Positions 13,548-19,699 of a stretch of DNA of 19,699 bases are shown here, piece by piece. The number at the start of each line of letters is the position of its first letter. Position 1 is the first letter of the stretch. The stretch comes from JACZWZ01 sp964194935 (lineage in GTDB: Bacteria > Actinomycetota > Acidimicrobiia > Spongiisociales > UBA11373). Where the stretch lies: positions 1 through 19,699 of the forward strand of contig CAXMOL010000198.1 in assembly GCA_964194935.1 (NCBI GenBank), given 5' to 3'. Made by a program: the position numbers and the translations under genes. The notes below the pieces were generated by a model. That model was not told the DNA's origin and searched no databases. It worked only from the letters and a program-made list of their open reading frames with translations.

Positions 13548-13581
13548 GCGCCCGTCGACCGGCATTAGATGAGGTCCAGAA

Positions 13582-13695
13582 ATGAAGGTAAGACCGAGCG
13601 CCAAGAAGATGTGCGAAAAGTGTCGCATCATCCGGCGTCATGGTCGAGTCTGGGTCATCTGTCCGAATCCTCGCCACAAGCAGCGCCAGGGGTAA
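13582..13695 (+). CDS. rpmJ: 50S ribosomal protein L36 (zinc-binding)
   Basis: This gene encodes 37 residues starting MKVRPSAKKMCEKCRIIRR, the full L36. The zinc ligands are Cys11, Cys14, Cys27 and His32 (CEKC...CPNPRH), the C+ form. L36 binds 23S rRNA below the L7/L12 stalk base. GAGG at 13571-13574 provides the ribosome-binding site. It is 3 bp from rpsM and is the first gene of the alpha block. Confidence 0.97.
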   Translation: MKVRPSAKKMCEKCRIIRRHGRVWVICPNPRHKQRQG

Positions 13696-13698
13696 CGA

Positions 13699-14079
13699 AT
13701 GGCAAGAATTTCAGGAGTTGACCTTCCCCGCGACAAGCGGGTCGTGATTGGGCTGACCTACATCTTTGGTGTGGGTAACAGCCGAGCATTGGATGCCTGT
13801 GTGTCGCTCGACATCGATCCGGACACCAAGGTCCGCGATCTCACCGACGAAGACGTGCAGAAGATCCGCCAGTTCATCGAGGCGAACTTCCGTGTTGAAG
13901 GTGACCTGCGGCGCGAGGTCTCGCAAAACATCAAACGCAAGGTCGAGATTGGTTCCTACCAAGGGATCCGTCACCGTCGCGGGCTGCCGGTACGTGGCCA
14001 GCGAACCCATACGAACGCTCGCACCCGCAAGGGACCGCGTAAGGCGATCGCTGGGAAGAAGAAGGCGCCCAAGGGCTAG
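13699..14079 (+). CDS. rpsM: 30S ribosomal protein S13
   Basis: The 126-residue protein is S13, which contacts tRNA and the large subunit from the 30S head. It begins MARISGVDLPRDKRVVIGLTYIFGVG and has the RGLPVRGQRTHTNARTRKGPRK tail. The site AGGGG at 13688-13692, inside the end of rpmJ, serves the ATG at 13699. A 21-bp gap precedes rpsK. Confidence 0.97.
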   Translation: MARISGVDLPRDKRVVIGLTYIFGVGNSRALDACVSLDIDPDTKVRDLTDEDVQKIRQFIEANFRVEGDLRREVSQNIKRKVEIGSYQGIRHRRGLPVRGQRTHTNARTRKGPRKAIAGKKKAPKG

Positions 14080-14086
14080 GAATTTT

Positions 14087-14092
14087 GAGGAG
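14087..14092 (+). promoter_or_regulatory. Ribosome-binding site supporting the TTG start of rpsK
   Basis: GAGGAG lies 8 nt before TTG 14101. No ATG or GTG in this frame gives a better fit to the conserved S11 N-terminus. Confidence 0.7.
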
Positions 14093-14100
14093 TTTGCGCG

Positions 14101-14487
14101 TTGGCTGAAAAGAAGAAGACCCGTCGCCGTGAGCGGAGGAATGTCCTCCATGGGCAGGCCCACATCACGGCGAGCTTCAACAACACAATCATCAACATCA
14201 CGGATCAAGACGGAAACACGCTCGTGTGGACGTCCGGTGGCACCGTTGGTTTCAAGGGCTCGCGCAAATCCACGCCATATGCAGCGCAGGTGGCGGCCGA
14301 GCAAGCAGCGCGACGTGCCGGGGAGCACGGGATGCGCAAGGTCGATGTGATCGTCCGAGGAAGTGGATCGGGACGGGAAACCGCCATCCGCACCCTTCAG
14401 ACGATGGGAATGGAAGTGACCGGAATCCGCGACATCACGCCGATTCCGCATAACGGTGTCCGACCCAAGAAGCGCCGGAGGGGTTGA
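14101..14487 (+). CDS. rpsK: 30S ribosomal protein S11
   Basis: The 128-residue protein is S11, located on the 30S platform near the E-site codon. Conserved parts are HGQAHITASFNNTIINITD, WTSGGTVGFKGSRKSTPYAAQ and ITPIPHNGVRPKKRRR. The start is TTG 14101, supported by GAGGAG at 14087-14092 with 8-nt spacing. The rare TTG start may lower its yield relative to neighbours. Confidence 0.97.
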   Translation: MAEKKKTRRRERRNVLHGQAHITASFNNTIINITDQDGNTLVWTSGGTVGFKGSRKSTPYAAQVAAEQAARRAGEHGMRKVDVIVRGSGSGRETAIRTLQTMGMEVTGIRDITPIPHNGVRPKKRRRG

Positions 14488-14490
14488 ACC

Positions 14491-15117
14491 ATGGCTCGGT
14501 ATACGGGACCTGTATGCAAGTTGTGTCGTAGAGAGCGCACCAAGCTCTTTTTGAAGGGGGCTCGTTGTGAGTCCTCCAAGTGCGCTATCGAGCGCAAGCC
14601 ATATCCGCCGGGTGAACACGGCAGGGGCCGCATCCGCGAGACCCAGTACCTCATCCAGTTGAGGGAGAAGCAGAAGGCGCGCCGGATCTATGGCGTGTTG
14701 GAAAAGCAATTCCGTGGCTACTACAAGCAGGCTGCTCGCCAGAAGGGAATGACGGGCGAAAACTTGCTCCGAATCCTGGAAAGCCGCCTCGACAACGTCG
14801 TTTACCGTGCCAAGTTCGCCGGATCCCGGTCACAGGCGAGGCAGCTCGTCTCTCATGGGCATTTCCGGGTGAATGACAAACGAGTGACCGTGCCGTCCTA
14901 CCGGGTGCGCCCTGGTGACGTCGTTGTTCTCAAAGATCGCAGTAAGGAGATGCTCGTCGTCCAGCTCGCCATCGATACCTCAGGCACCAGAGCCGAGGTC
15001 GAATGGTTGGATGTGGACGCCGACGCTCGCAAAATCGCCATCACAGACCTCCCGAACCGGGCGCAAATAGACACCCAGGTTCAGGAGACGCTGATCGTCG
15101 AGCTCTACTCGAAGTAA
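14491..15117 (+). CDS. rpsD: 30S ribosomal protein S4 (zinc-binding form)
   Basis: The 208-residue protein is S4, an assembly initiator on 16S rRNA and a fidelity protein with S5. The N-terminal zinc motif is Cys9, Cys12, Cys26 and Cys31 (CKLC...CESSKC). The S4 RNA-binding domain covers about residues 95-155 (SRLDNVVYRAKFAGSRSQARQLVSHGHFRVN). S4 is the usual alpha-operon repressor in enterics. It lies 3 bp after rpsK. Confidence 0.97.
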   Translation: MARYTGPVCKLCRRERTKLFLKGARCESSKCAIERKPYPPGEHGRGRIRETQYLIQLREKQKARRIYGVLEKQFRGYYKQAARQKGMTGENLLRILESRLDNVVYRAKFAGSRSQARQLVSHGHFRVNDKRVTVPSYRVRPGDVVVLKDRSKEMLVVQLAIDTSGTRAEVEWLDVDADARKIAITDLPNRAQIDTQVQETLIVELYSK

Positions 15118-15128
15118 GGGGACTAATT

Positions 15129-16079
15129 GTGCTTATCGTCCAGCGTCCGCAAATAAACGAAGATCCAGTATCGGACACTCGCAGCCGGTTCATCATTGAA
15201 CCGCTCGAGCCGGGATTTGGCTACACCCTCGGCAACACCTTGCGCCGCACACTGTTGTCGCGCATCCCGGGTGCCGCCATTACGAGCCTGCGGATCGAGG
15301 GTGTGCAGCACGAATTCTCGACGATCTCAGGGGTCATCGAAGATGTGGTGGACATCATCTTGAACCTCAAGGGAGTTGTCCTTCGCTTCGAGGTCGATGA
15401 GCCGCAGACGCTCTATCTCTCTGCGAAGGGCAAATCCGTTGTGACCGCTGGTGACTTCAAGCTCCCCGCCGATGTTGAGGTCATCAACAAGGGTCACCAC
15501 ATCGCATCGCTCTCGGCCTCCGGGAAGCTCGAGGTCGAGATGGTCGCCGAGCGCGGTGTCGGCTATCGCACCGCTGACAAGAACAACAAGGGTGAAGGGA
15601 TCGGGGTTATCCCGATCGACAGCATCTTCTCGCCGGTGCGCAAGGTTGCGTACGTCGTCGAGAGCACTCAGGTTGGCCAGATGACGAACTTCGACAAGCT
15701 CATCATGGATATCCACACCGACGGATCGGTCACGCCGAGTGAGGCCATCTCTTCGGCGGGCAAGACGCTCAACGAGATCATGGGGTTGTTCGCCGACGTA
15801 GGCGAGTACGCAGGACTCGAATTGGGTGACATCGTCACCACCGAATCGGCGTCTCCTGATCTCGAATTGCCGATCGAGGCGTTGGACCTGTCGGAGCGTC
15901 CCCGCAACTGCCTGCGTCGGGCCCAGATCCAGACGGTTGGAGAGCTGGTCACGCAGACACCCGATGAGCTGCTCAACATCACGAACTTCGGCCAGAAGAG
16001 TCTCGACGAAGTCACGGCCAAGCTCGATGAGTTGGGCCTTTCTCTGCGTGCTGCCTCCGACGAGGAAGTCCCCGCCTAA
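15129..16079 (+). CDS. rpoA: DNA-directed RNA polymerase subunit alpha
   Basis: The frame opens further upstream, but GTG 15129, preceded by AAGGGGA, gives the correct 316-residue RpoA. The N-terminal domain (1 to about 225) dimerises and assembles beta and beta'; it shows GFGYTLGNTLRRTLLSRIPGAA and the SPVRKVAYVVESTQVGQ segment. After an acidic linker, the C-terminal domain (about 245-310) has RPRNCLRRAQIQTVGELV. Arg257 corresponds to E. coli Arg265, the UP-element contact, and Asn260-Cys261 are also retained. The stop overlaps the rplQ ATG by 1 bp. Confidence 0.98.
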   Translation: MLIVQRPQINEDPVSDTRSRFIIEPLEPGFGYTLGNTLRRTLLSRIPGAAITSLRIEGVQHEFSTISGVIEDVVDIILNLKGVVLRFEVDEPQTLYLSAKGKSVVTAGDFKLPADVEVINKGHHIASLSASGKLEVEMVAERGVGYRTADKNNKGEGIGVIPIDSIFSPVRKVAYVVESTQVGQMTNFDKLIMDIHTDGSVTPSEAISSAGKTLNEIMGLFADVGEYAGLELGDIVTTESASPDLELPIEALDLSERPRNCLRRAQIQTVGELVTQTPDELLNITNFGQKSLDEVTAKLDELGLSLRAASDEEVPA

Positions 16080-16429
16080 TGCCCAGGCCGAAGAGAGGTC
16101 CCCGCCTCGGCGGGAGCCCCAGCCATCAGAAGGCGATCCTCAGCAACCTCGCTAAGGAGTTGTTCTGGGATGAGCGCGTCACCACCACGGTGGCGAAAGC
16201 CAAGATGCTTCGGCCGTACGCCGAGAAGATGATCACCAAGGCTCGTCGTGGCTCGCTACACGATCGCCGCATGCTTCTCAAGGACATCCAGGACACCGAA
16301 GTCGTGACTCGTCTATTCGATGAGGTTGCCCCCCGGTACACCGAACGCCCCGGTGGTTACACGCGAATCCTTCGTCTTGGTCCCCGTCGCGGTGATGGCG
16401 CCGAGATGGCGATCGTCGAGCTCGTCTAG
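16079..16429 (+). CDS. rplQ: 50S ribosomal protein L17
   Basis: The 116-residue protein is L17, at the tunnel-exit face. It begins MPRPKRGPRLGGSPSHQKAILSNLAKELF and has TTTVAKAKMLRPYAEKMITKAR and GGYTRILRLGPRRGDGAEMAIVELV. This last gene of the alpha block is followed by 152 bp without a gene. The pseudouridine synthase truA, a common next gene, is absent. Confidence 0.97.
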   Translation: MPRPKRGPRLGGSPSHQKAILSNLAKELFWDERVTTTVAKAKMLRPYAEKMITKARRGSLHDRRMLLKDIQDTEVVTRLFDEVAPRYTERPGGYTRILRLGPRRGDGAEMAIVELV

Positions 16430-16514
16430 GGGTCTGCTGGTCGCAGCATGTCGTTCTCTTCGATGTATGAAGCGCGGTCCATCAACACTCGAGCGCCCTT
16501 GCGCTTGACTTCCG

Positions 16515-16534
16515 TGCGACGTCGCTGCGTCGTA
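16515..16534 (+). terminator. Possible hairpin at the end of the alpha block
   Basis: TGCGACG and CGTCGTA can form a 7-bp stem with one G-T pair and a 6-nt loop, 85 nt after rplQ. No T-run follows, so function as a terminator is uncertain. Confidence 0.3.
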
Positions 16535-16581
16535 GGTTCCGCTGCTGGCTCTGTGGAGCATTCTCCGGGGCCTCTCGCGAG

Positions 16582-17073
16582 ATGATCGAGGAAGCCCGCA
16601 ACCTTCCACCCTCGATGGTCACGGTCAGTATTGCGTTTGCCAGTCTGTTCACGGTGCTGGCGTTGGGGACGATCGTTGCCGTGATGGCTGACGACACCCC
16701 GCCGGCACCCGGCCTCGAGGAGCTTCCGATATTGGCCGAATCGGAGGTCGTCGATTCGATCGCGACCTGTACCGATGCAGCTTGCGACGGTTTCGGGGTT
16801 CTGCTGATGGGCAGAGATCTCGATGGCCCGACGCTGACCGGAAGGCTGATTCGATTCTGGCACTCGGAGGGGTGGGAGACGGTTTCGTGCCAGGACAGCG
16901 GAACTCTTTGTTTGGCAGAAGATGACTATCGCATCTCGGTCCTCCCCTGGGATCAGGTGGATCCGGTGCTCGCGCCGACGCTCATCGAAGGCGTCGCCGA
17001 TCGCGGGCTCGATCGTTCCCGGCTCCTCTACGTGCACTACTACCGGTGCGGGTCGATCTACCCGTGCGGGTAG
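16582..17073 (+). CDS. Membrane-anchored six-cysteine protein of unknown function
   Basis: I do not recognise a family. The 163-residue product has one hydrophobic segment (about residues 13-35, VTVSIAFASLFTVLALGTIVAVM). A Pro-rich linker and an acidic extracytoplasmic domain follow. That domain has six cysteines (63, 68, 103, 110, 156, 162), enough for three disulfides, which fits an exported location. The end is RCGSIYPCG. The start ATG 16582 has only a weak upstream site; ATG 16613-16615 region codon Met12 is an alternative. It stands between rplQ and a CLC transporter gene with 30 bp to the latter, so co-transcription with the transporter is plausible. Confidence 0.65.
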   Translation: MIEEARNLPPSMVTVSIAFASLFTVLALGTIVAVMADDTPPAPGLEELPILAESEVVDSIATCTDAACDGFGVLLMGRDLDGPTLTGRLIRFWHSEGWETVSCQDSGTLCLAEDDYRISVLPWDQVDPVLAPTLIEGVADRGLDRSRLLYVHYYRCGSIYPCG

Positions 17074-17075
17074 AT
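17056..17075 (+). terminator. Perfect 8-bp hairpin spanning the stop codon of the six-cysteine gene
   Basis: ATCTACCC (17056-17063) and GGGTAGAT (17068-17075) pair around GTGC; the stop TAG lies in the right arm. No T-run follows. It may terminate transcription or limit coupling to the CLC gene. Confidence 0.4.
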
Positions 17076-17103
17076 AGCGCCTGAAGCGATAACCTCAAGG
17101 ATC

Positions 17104-19356
17104 ATGCTCCGACGCATTTGGGACCGTATTGGCGCCCCAATCCGCCAACGAGGTACGGCGGTATTCCTCGCTCTTTCGATCGCCGTTGGTCTCGTTGTTG
17201 GGCTGGCGGCCGCTGCGTTGATCCTTGCTCTCGAGCTAATGGCCGATTGGATTGGCTGGCTCGGTGATCGAGTGGGCGACATCCGGGTGGTGGTCTTGAT
17301 CGCGGTACCCCTCGGCATGCTCTTGGCCTGGTGGGTTGCCCGTCGCTTCGCTCCCGAGACCGCTGGTGACGGAGTACCGGAAACTACTGAGGCACTGGCT
17401 ATTCGCTCCGGGTATATCCCTACGAGAGCCGCACCACTAAAGATTCTCACGACAGTGCTGACCTTGGGCCCGGGTGGGTCGGCGGGTCGGGAAGGTCCAA
17501 TTGTCCAGATCGGTGGTTCCATCGGCTCGTCGATCGCCAGACATACTGGCCTCGGCGAAGATCGGGTGCGCAGCCTGGTGGCGGCTGGCGCCGGTGCAGC
17601 TATTGGTGCGTCTTTCAATGCGCCTATCGCCGGGATGCTGTTTGCGATGGAGGTAATCCTCGGCAACTTTGCCATTCGACACCTCAATGCCGTGGTTGTT
17701 GCTTCGGTGACGGCGGCCGTTACAACGCGGTCGATCGTGGGTCAGGACCTGATCCTGCGCTCGTTCCCGCATCGAGTCCGCGACCCCCGCGAGCTACTGC
17801 TTTACGCATCGCTGGGTGTTCTCGCTGCGTTGGTGGGTTGGCTATTTCTAAAGCTCATCGATGGTGTGGAGTCGGTGCGGGCGCCCTCGGTTCGCTGGAT
17901 GCGGCCGCTCATGTTTGGCATCGCAGTTGCCGGGATTGCCTGGATAGAACCCGAGGTCCTGGGCACCGGTCAGGGCTTCGTGCGCAATCTGATAAACCAG
18001 GCTTCGACGGATTCGATCGTGTGGGGCACGTTGCTGTTGATCGGAGGAGCAAAGCTTGTTGCCACCGCACTCACGCTCGGGTCCGGAGGCTCGGGTGGCG
18101 CCTTCATGCCGAGTCTGTTCGTCGGCGCCGTGTTGGGAGCCGCATTTACTGACTTCGTGGCCCCCTTCTGGTCGTTTAGCGAACTCGAGCCGGGTGGGTT
18201 CGCCGTGGTCGGGATGGCTGCCACGTTTGCGGCGATCGCCAGAGCCCCCCTGACGTCGATTCTCATTGTGTTCGAGATCACCCAGGATTACGGATTGGTG
18301 CTGCCGCTCATGCTGGCGACTTCTCTCGCCACCATCCTTGGAGATCGGGTTCACCCCCATAGCGTGTACTCGATGGCGCTGGCCCGGCGTGGAATCAAGG
18401 TATCCCGTCGCAGTGAGGTGGACCTGCTCGACACCGTCCTGGTGGGCGATGTTGCGTCGCTGTCGCCCGAGACAGTGTCTCCAGCGATGAGCCTCGATCA
18501 GGTGCAACTGATATTCGACGAGACCCGCATGCACGGCCTTCCGGTTGTCGACGCCGCCGCCGGGCTGGTCGGGGTCATCACGGTCACCGACATCTTGCGA
18601 GCCGGGGGAGCAACGGACGCGGTTCGGGTGGCGGATGCGATGACTCCGCGGCCCGTCACTGCATCGCCATCGACGCCCGTATCGGTTGTCTTGGAGCGAA
18701 TGGCTTCTCTTGGAATAGGGCGGGTACCGATCGTATCCGAAGAAGATCCGACCGCACTCGTTGCTGTGTTTCGCCGTGAGGATGCCGTGACTGCCTATCA
18801 CCGGGCATTGGGCCAGGAGGTGCACCACGACCTCGACCGTTCCCGGTTGCAGGCTCGCGTCGCCCCCGGAACCGACTTCCACGACGTGGAGGTGACGGCC
18901 GGCTCTGTTGCGGATGACCGGCTACTGAAGGAGATCCCGCTCCCCGGCGGGGTGACGGTGGTCTCGGTGCGGCGGGGGACTCAGGTGGTTGTCCCCGATG
19001 GCAACACACGGCTGACGGCGGGTGATGTGCTGACCGTCTTTGCGCGCCACGGGCTGCACGATCAGCTTTTGGCGCGGATGCACGCCGATGACACGGCCGA
19101 GTTGGAGATGGTCGTAGGCGATGATCAGGCGCGTTTCTTCGATCTTGAAATCCCCGCCGAATCGGTCGCCGATGGTCGACCGATTCGAGAGATCGCTATT
19201 CCCAGTGGATGCACCGTGGTGTCGGTGCGACGCTCCGCCGAGGTCCTCATTCCCGACGGATCGACCGTCCTGGAGGCCGGTGACGTGATCACCGTGTTTG
19301 CCAAACCGGCATCACGTCGCGTGTTTGCCGAACGACTGATGGCTTCCGCGGACTAG
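17104..19356 (+). CDS. CLC-family chloride channel/antiporter with CBS pair and two TrkA-C domains
   Basis: The 750-residue protein has a membrane CLC core at residues 20 to about 425. Anion-path motifs are GDGVPE (88-93, in place of the usual GSGIP), GREGP with the gating Glu130 (128-132), FAMEVIL with Glu183, and GSGGSGGAFMP (326-336). A cytosolic CBS pair follows at about 446-568 (DVASLSPETV and ADAMTPRPVTA mark the repeat starts). Two TrkA-C/RCK-C-like domains follow at about 590-660 and 677-745, both with the pattern (L/I)REI/P...VVSVRR...VPDG/IPDG...L.AGDV.TVFA. CLC proteins conduct or exchange chloride or related anions. CBS and TrkA-C domains commonly bind nucleotides or other small ligands, so gating by a soluble signal is likely. 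Upstream AAGGA is close to the ATG. Confidence 0.9.
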   Translation: MLRRIWDRIGAPIRQRGTAVFLALSIAVGLVVGLAAAALILALELMADWIGWLGDRVGDIRVVVLIAVPLGMLLAWWVARRFAPETAGDGVPETTEALAIRSGYIPTRAAPLKILTTVLTLGPGGSAGREGPIVQIGGSIGSSIARHTGLGEDRVRSLVAAGAGAAIGASFNAPIAGMLFAMEVILGNFAIRHLNAVVVASVTAAVTTRSIVGQDLILRSFPHRVRDPRELLLYASLGVLAALVGWLFLKLIDGVESVRAPSVRWMRPLMFGIAVAGIAWIEPEVLGTGQGFVRNLINQASTDSIVWGTLLLIGGAKLVATALTLGSGGSGGAFMPSLFVGAVLGAAFTDFVAPFWSFSELEPGGFAVVGMAATFAAIARAPLTSILIVFEITQDYGLVLPLMLATSLATILGDRVHPHSVYSMALARRGIKVSRRSEVDLLDTVLVGDVASLSPETVSPAMSLDQVQLIFDETRMHGLPVVDAAAGLVGVITVTDILRAGGATDAVRVADAMTPRPVTASPSTPVSVVLERMASLGIGRVPIVSEEDPTALVAVFRREDAVTAYHRALGQEVHHDLDRSRLQARVAPGTDFHDVEVTAGSVADDRLLKEIPLPGGVTVVSVRRGTQVVVPDGNTRLTAGDVLTVFARHGLHDQLLARMHADDTAELEMVVGDDQARFFDLEIPAESVADGRPIREIAIPSGCTVVSVRRSAEVLIPDGSTVLEAGDVITVFAKPASRRVFAERLMASAD

Positions 19357-19403
19357 GACTCGTTCGCCGTCTACCGTCACCCTTTCGCCACTCAGGGAGA
19401 GCC

Positions 19404-19699
19404 ATGAGCCACCCGATCCGGATCGGCTTCACCGTTCAGCCACAACATGCCTCATTTGCGAGGATGCGAGCTGCTGCCCTGGAAGCCGAAGAGCGAGGCG
19501 CCGATGTTGTCTTCAACTGGGATCACTTCTATCCGCTGTCTGGTGATCCAGATGGGGAGCACTTCGAGTGCCTGACCCAGCTCGCTTCCTGGGCCGAGGC
19601 GACCTCGCGGGTCGAGATTGGACCGCTGGTGTTGTGCAACTCATATCGGAATCCGAACCTTGTCGCCGATATGTCGCGCACCATCGATCACATCTCCGG
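19404..19699 (+). CDS. LLM-class (luciferase-like) flavin/F420-dependent oxidoreductase, 3' partial
   Basis: Only the first 98 residues are in the window: MSHPIRIGFTVQPQHASFARMRAAALEAEERGADVVFNWDHFYPL, then WAEATSRVEIGPLVLCNSYRNPNLVADMSRTIDHIS. This is the N-terminal half-barrel of the bacterial luciferase-like fold. The NSYRNPNLVADM segment is typical of the actinobacterial group that usually uses coenzyme F420. Substrate cannot be told. AGGGAGA at 19394-19400 supports the ATG. It follows the CLC gene by 47 bp in the same direction. Confidence 0.85.
   Translation, partial: MSHPIRIGFTVQPQHASFARMRAAALEAEERGADVVFNWDHFYPLSGDPDGEHFECLTQLASWAEATSRVEIGPLVLCNSYRNPNLVADMSRTIDHIS

Larger units (their letters stand above)
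13306..13581 (+). other. 276-bp structured leader region before rpmJ
   Basis: No open frame here resembles a known protein, and infA is not encoded. It contains a terminator-like hairpin at its left end, a TTCG-loop mini-hairpin GCCC-TTCG-GGGC (13394-13405) and a long-range inverted repeat near its right end. Because rpmJ opens a new gene block, a promoter for the alpha genes is expected here. Confidence 0.6.

Noticed and set aside
13324..13581. infA or another small gene in the rpmJ leader
   Set aside because: The short open frames here show none of the IF-1 motifs, and none has a ribosome-binding site with a plausible product.
13711..14709. 332-residue minus-strand open frame opposite rpsM-rpsK-rpsD
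   Set aside because: Shadow of three certain ribosomal genes, with no recognisable motif.
15003..15128. N-terminal extension of RpoA
   Set aside because: It overlaps the end of rpsD and has no RpoA similarity; GTG 15129 with AAGGGGA before it is the fitting start.
16426..17037. 203-residue minus-strand open frame opposite the six-cysteine gene
   Set aside because: Its product lacks any hydrophobic or domain pattern, whereas the plus frame has an anchor, ordered cysteines and the same direction as its neighbours.
17848..18882. 344-residue minus-strand open frame opposite the CLC gene
   Set aside because: Antisense shadow of a clear CLC-CBS coding region.

Overview
The window is the conserved ribosomal-protein superoperon of a high-GC bacterium. 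It runs from the last codons of tuf through the S10, spc and alpha blocks to rplQ, all on the + strand, and continues into four unrelated accessory genes. The organism is most likely an actinomycete-phylum bacterium. The evidence is the short adenylate kinase without an inserted LID, the actinobacterial-style L2 C-terminus (GGRHPTSPWGKPEGRTR), the frequent GTG/TTG starts in 1-4 bp stop/start overlaps, and a luciferase-like F420-type oxidoreductase. A lineage such as Acidimicrobiia fits, but that is inference.

Layout. 2-136 is the end of tuf (EF-Tu). 167-9478 is one tightly coupled run: rpsJ, rplC, rplD, rplW, rplB, rpsS, rplV, rpsC, rplP, rpmC, rpsQ, rplN, rplX, rplE, rpsN, rpsH, rplF, rplR, rpsE, rpmD, rplO. 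After a 121-bp repeat-bearing gap come secY, adk and map (9600-12230). The alpha block, rpmJ-rpsM-rpsK-rpsD-rpoA-rplQ (13582-16429), follows. Between map and rpmJ, where infA (IF-1) commonly sits, there is no infA. This place holds a 469-bp stretch with three palindromic REP-like units, a gene for a membrane-anchored DM13-domain protein, and a 276-bp structured leader. Downstream of rplQ are a six-cysteine membrane-anchored protein, a CLC chloride transporter with CBS and tandem TrkA-C domains, and the start of an LLM-class oxidoreductase that runs off the window.

The genes work together as the core of translation (both ribosomal subunits), transcription (RNA polymerase alpha), protein export (SecY), N-terminal methionine removal (Map) and adenylate balance (Adk). 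L24, S14, L36 and S4 all carry zinc-binding cysteine motifs.

The most unusual content is intergenic. First, a degenerate heptanucleotide repeat family (about GTYTCCA) appears both before secY, in inverted arrays, and after map. Second, the REP-like units after map have near-constant G/C-run arms but different central palindromes, each with a potential C-GNA-G triloop; the heptads abut these units. Third, a 10-bp long-range inverted repeat lies in the leader of rpmJ. I see no tRNA, rRNA, CRISPR array, insertion sequence or phage gene.
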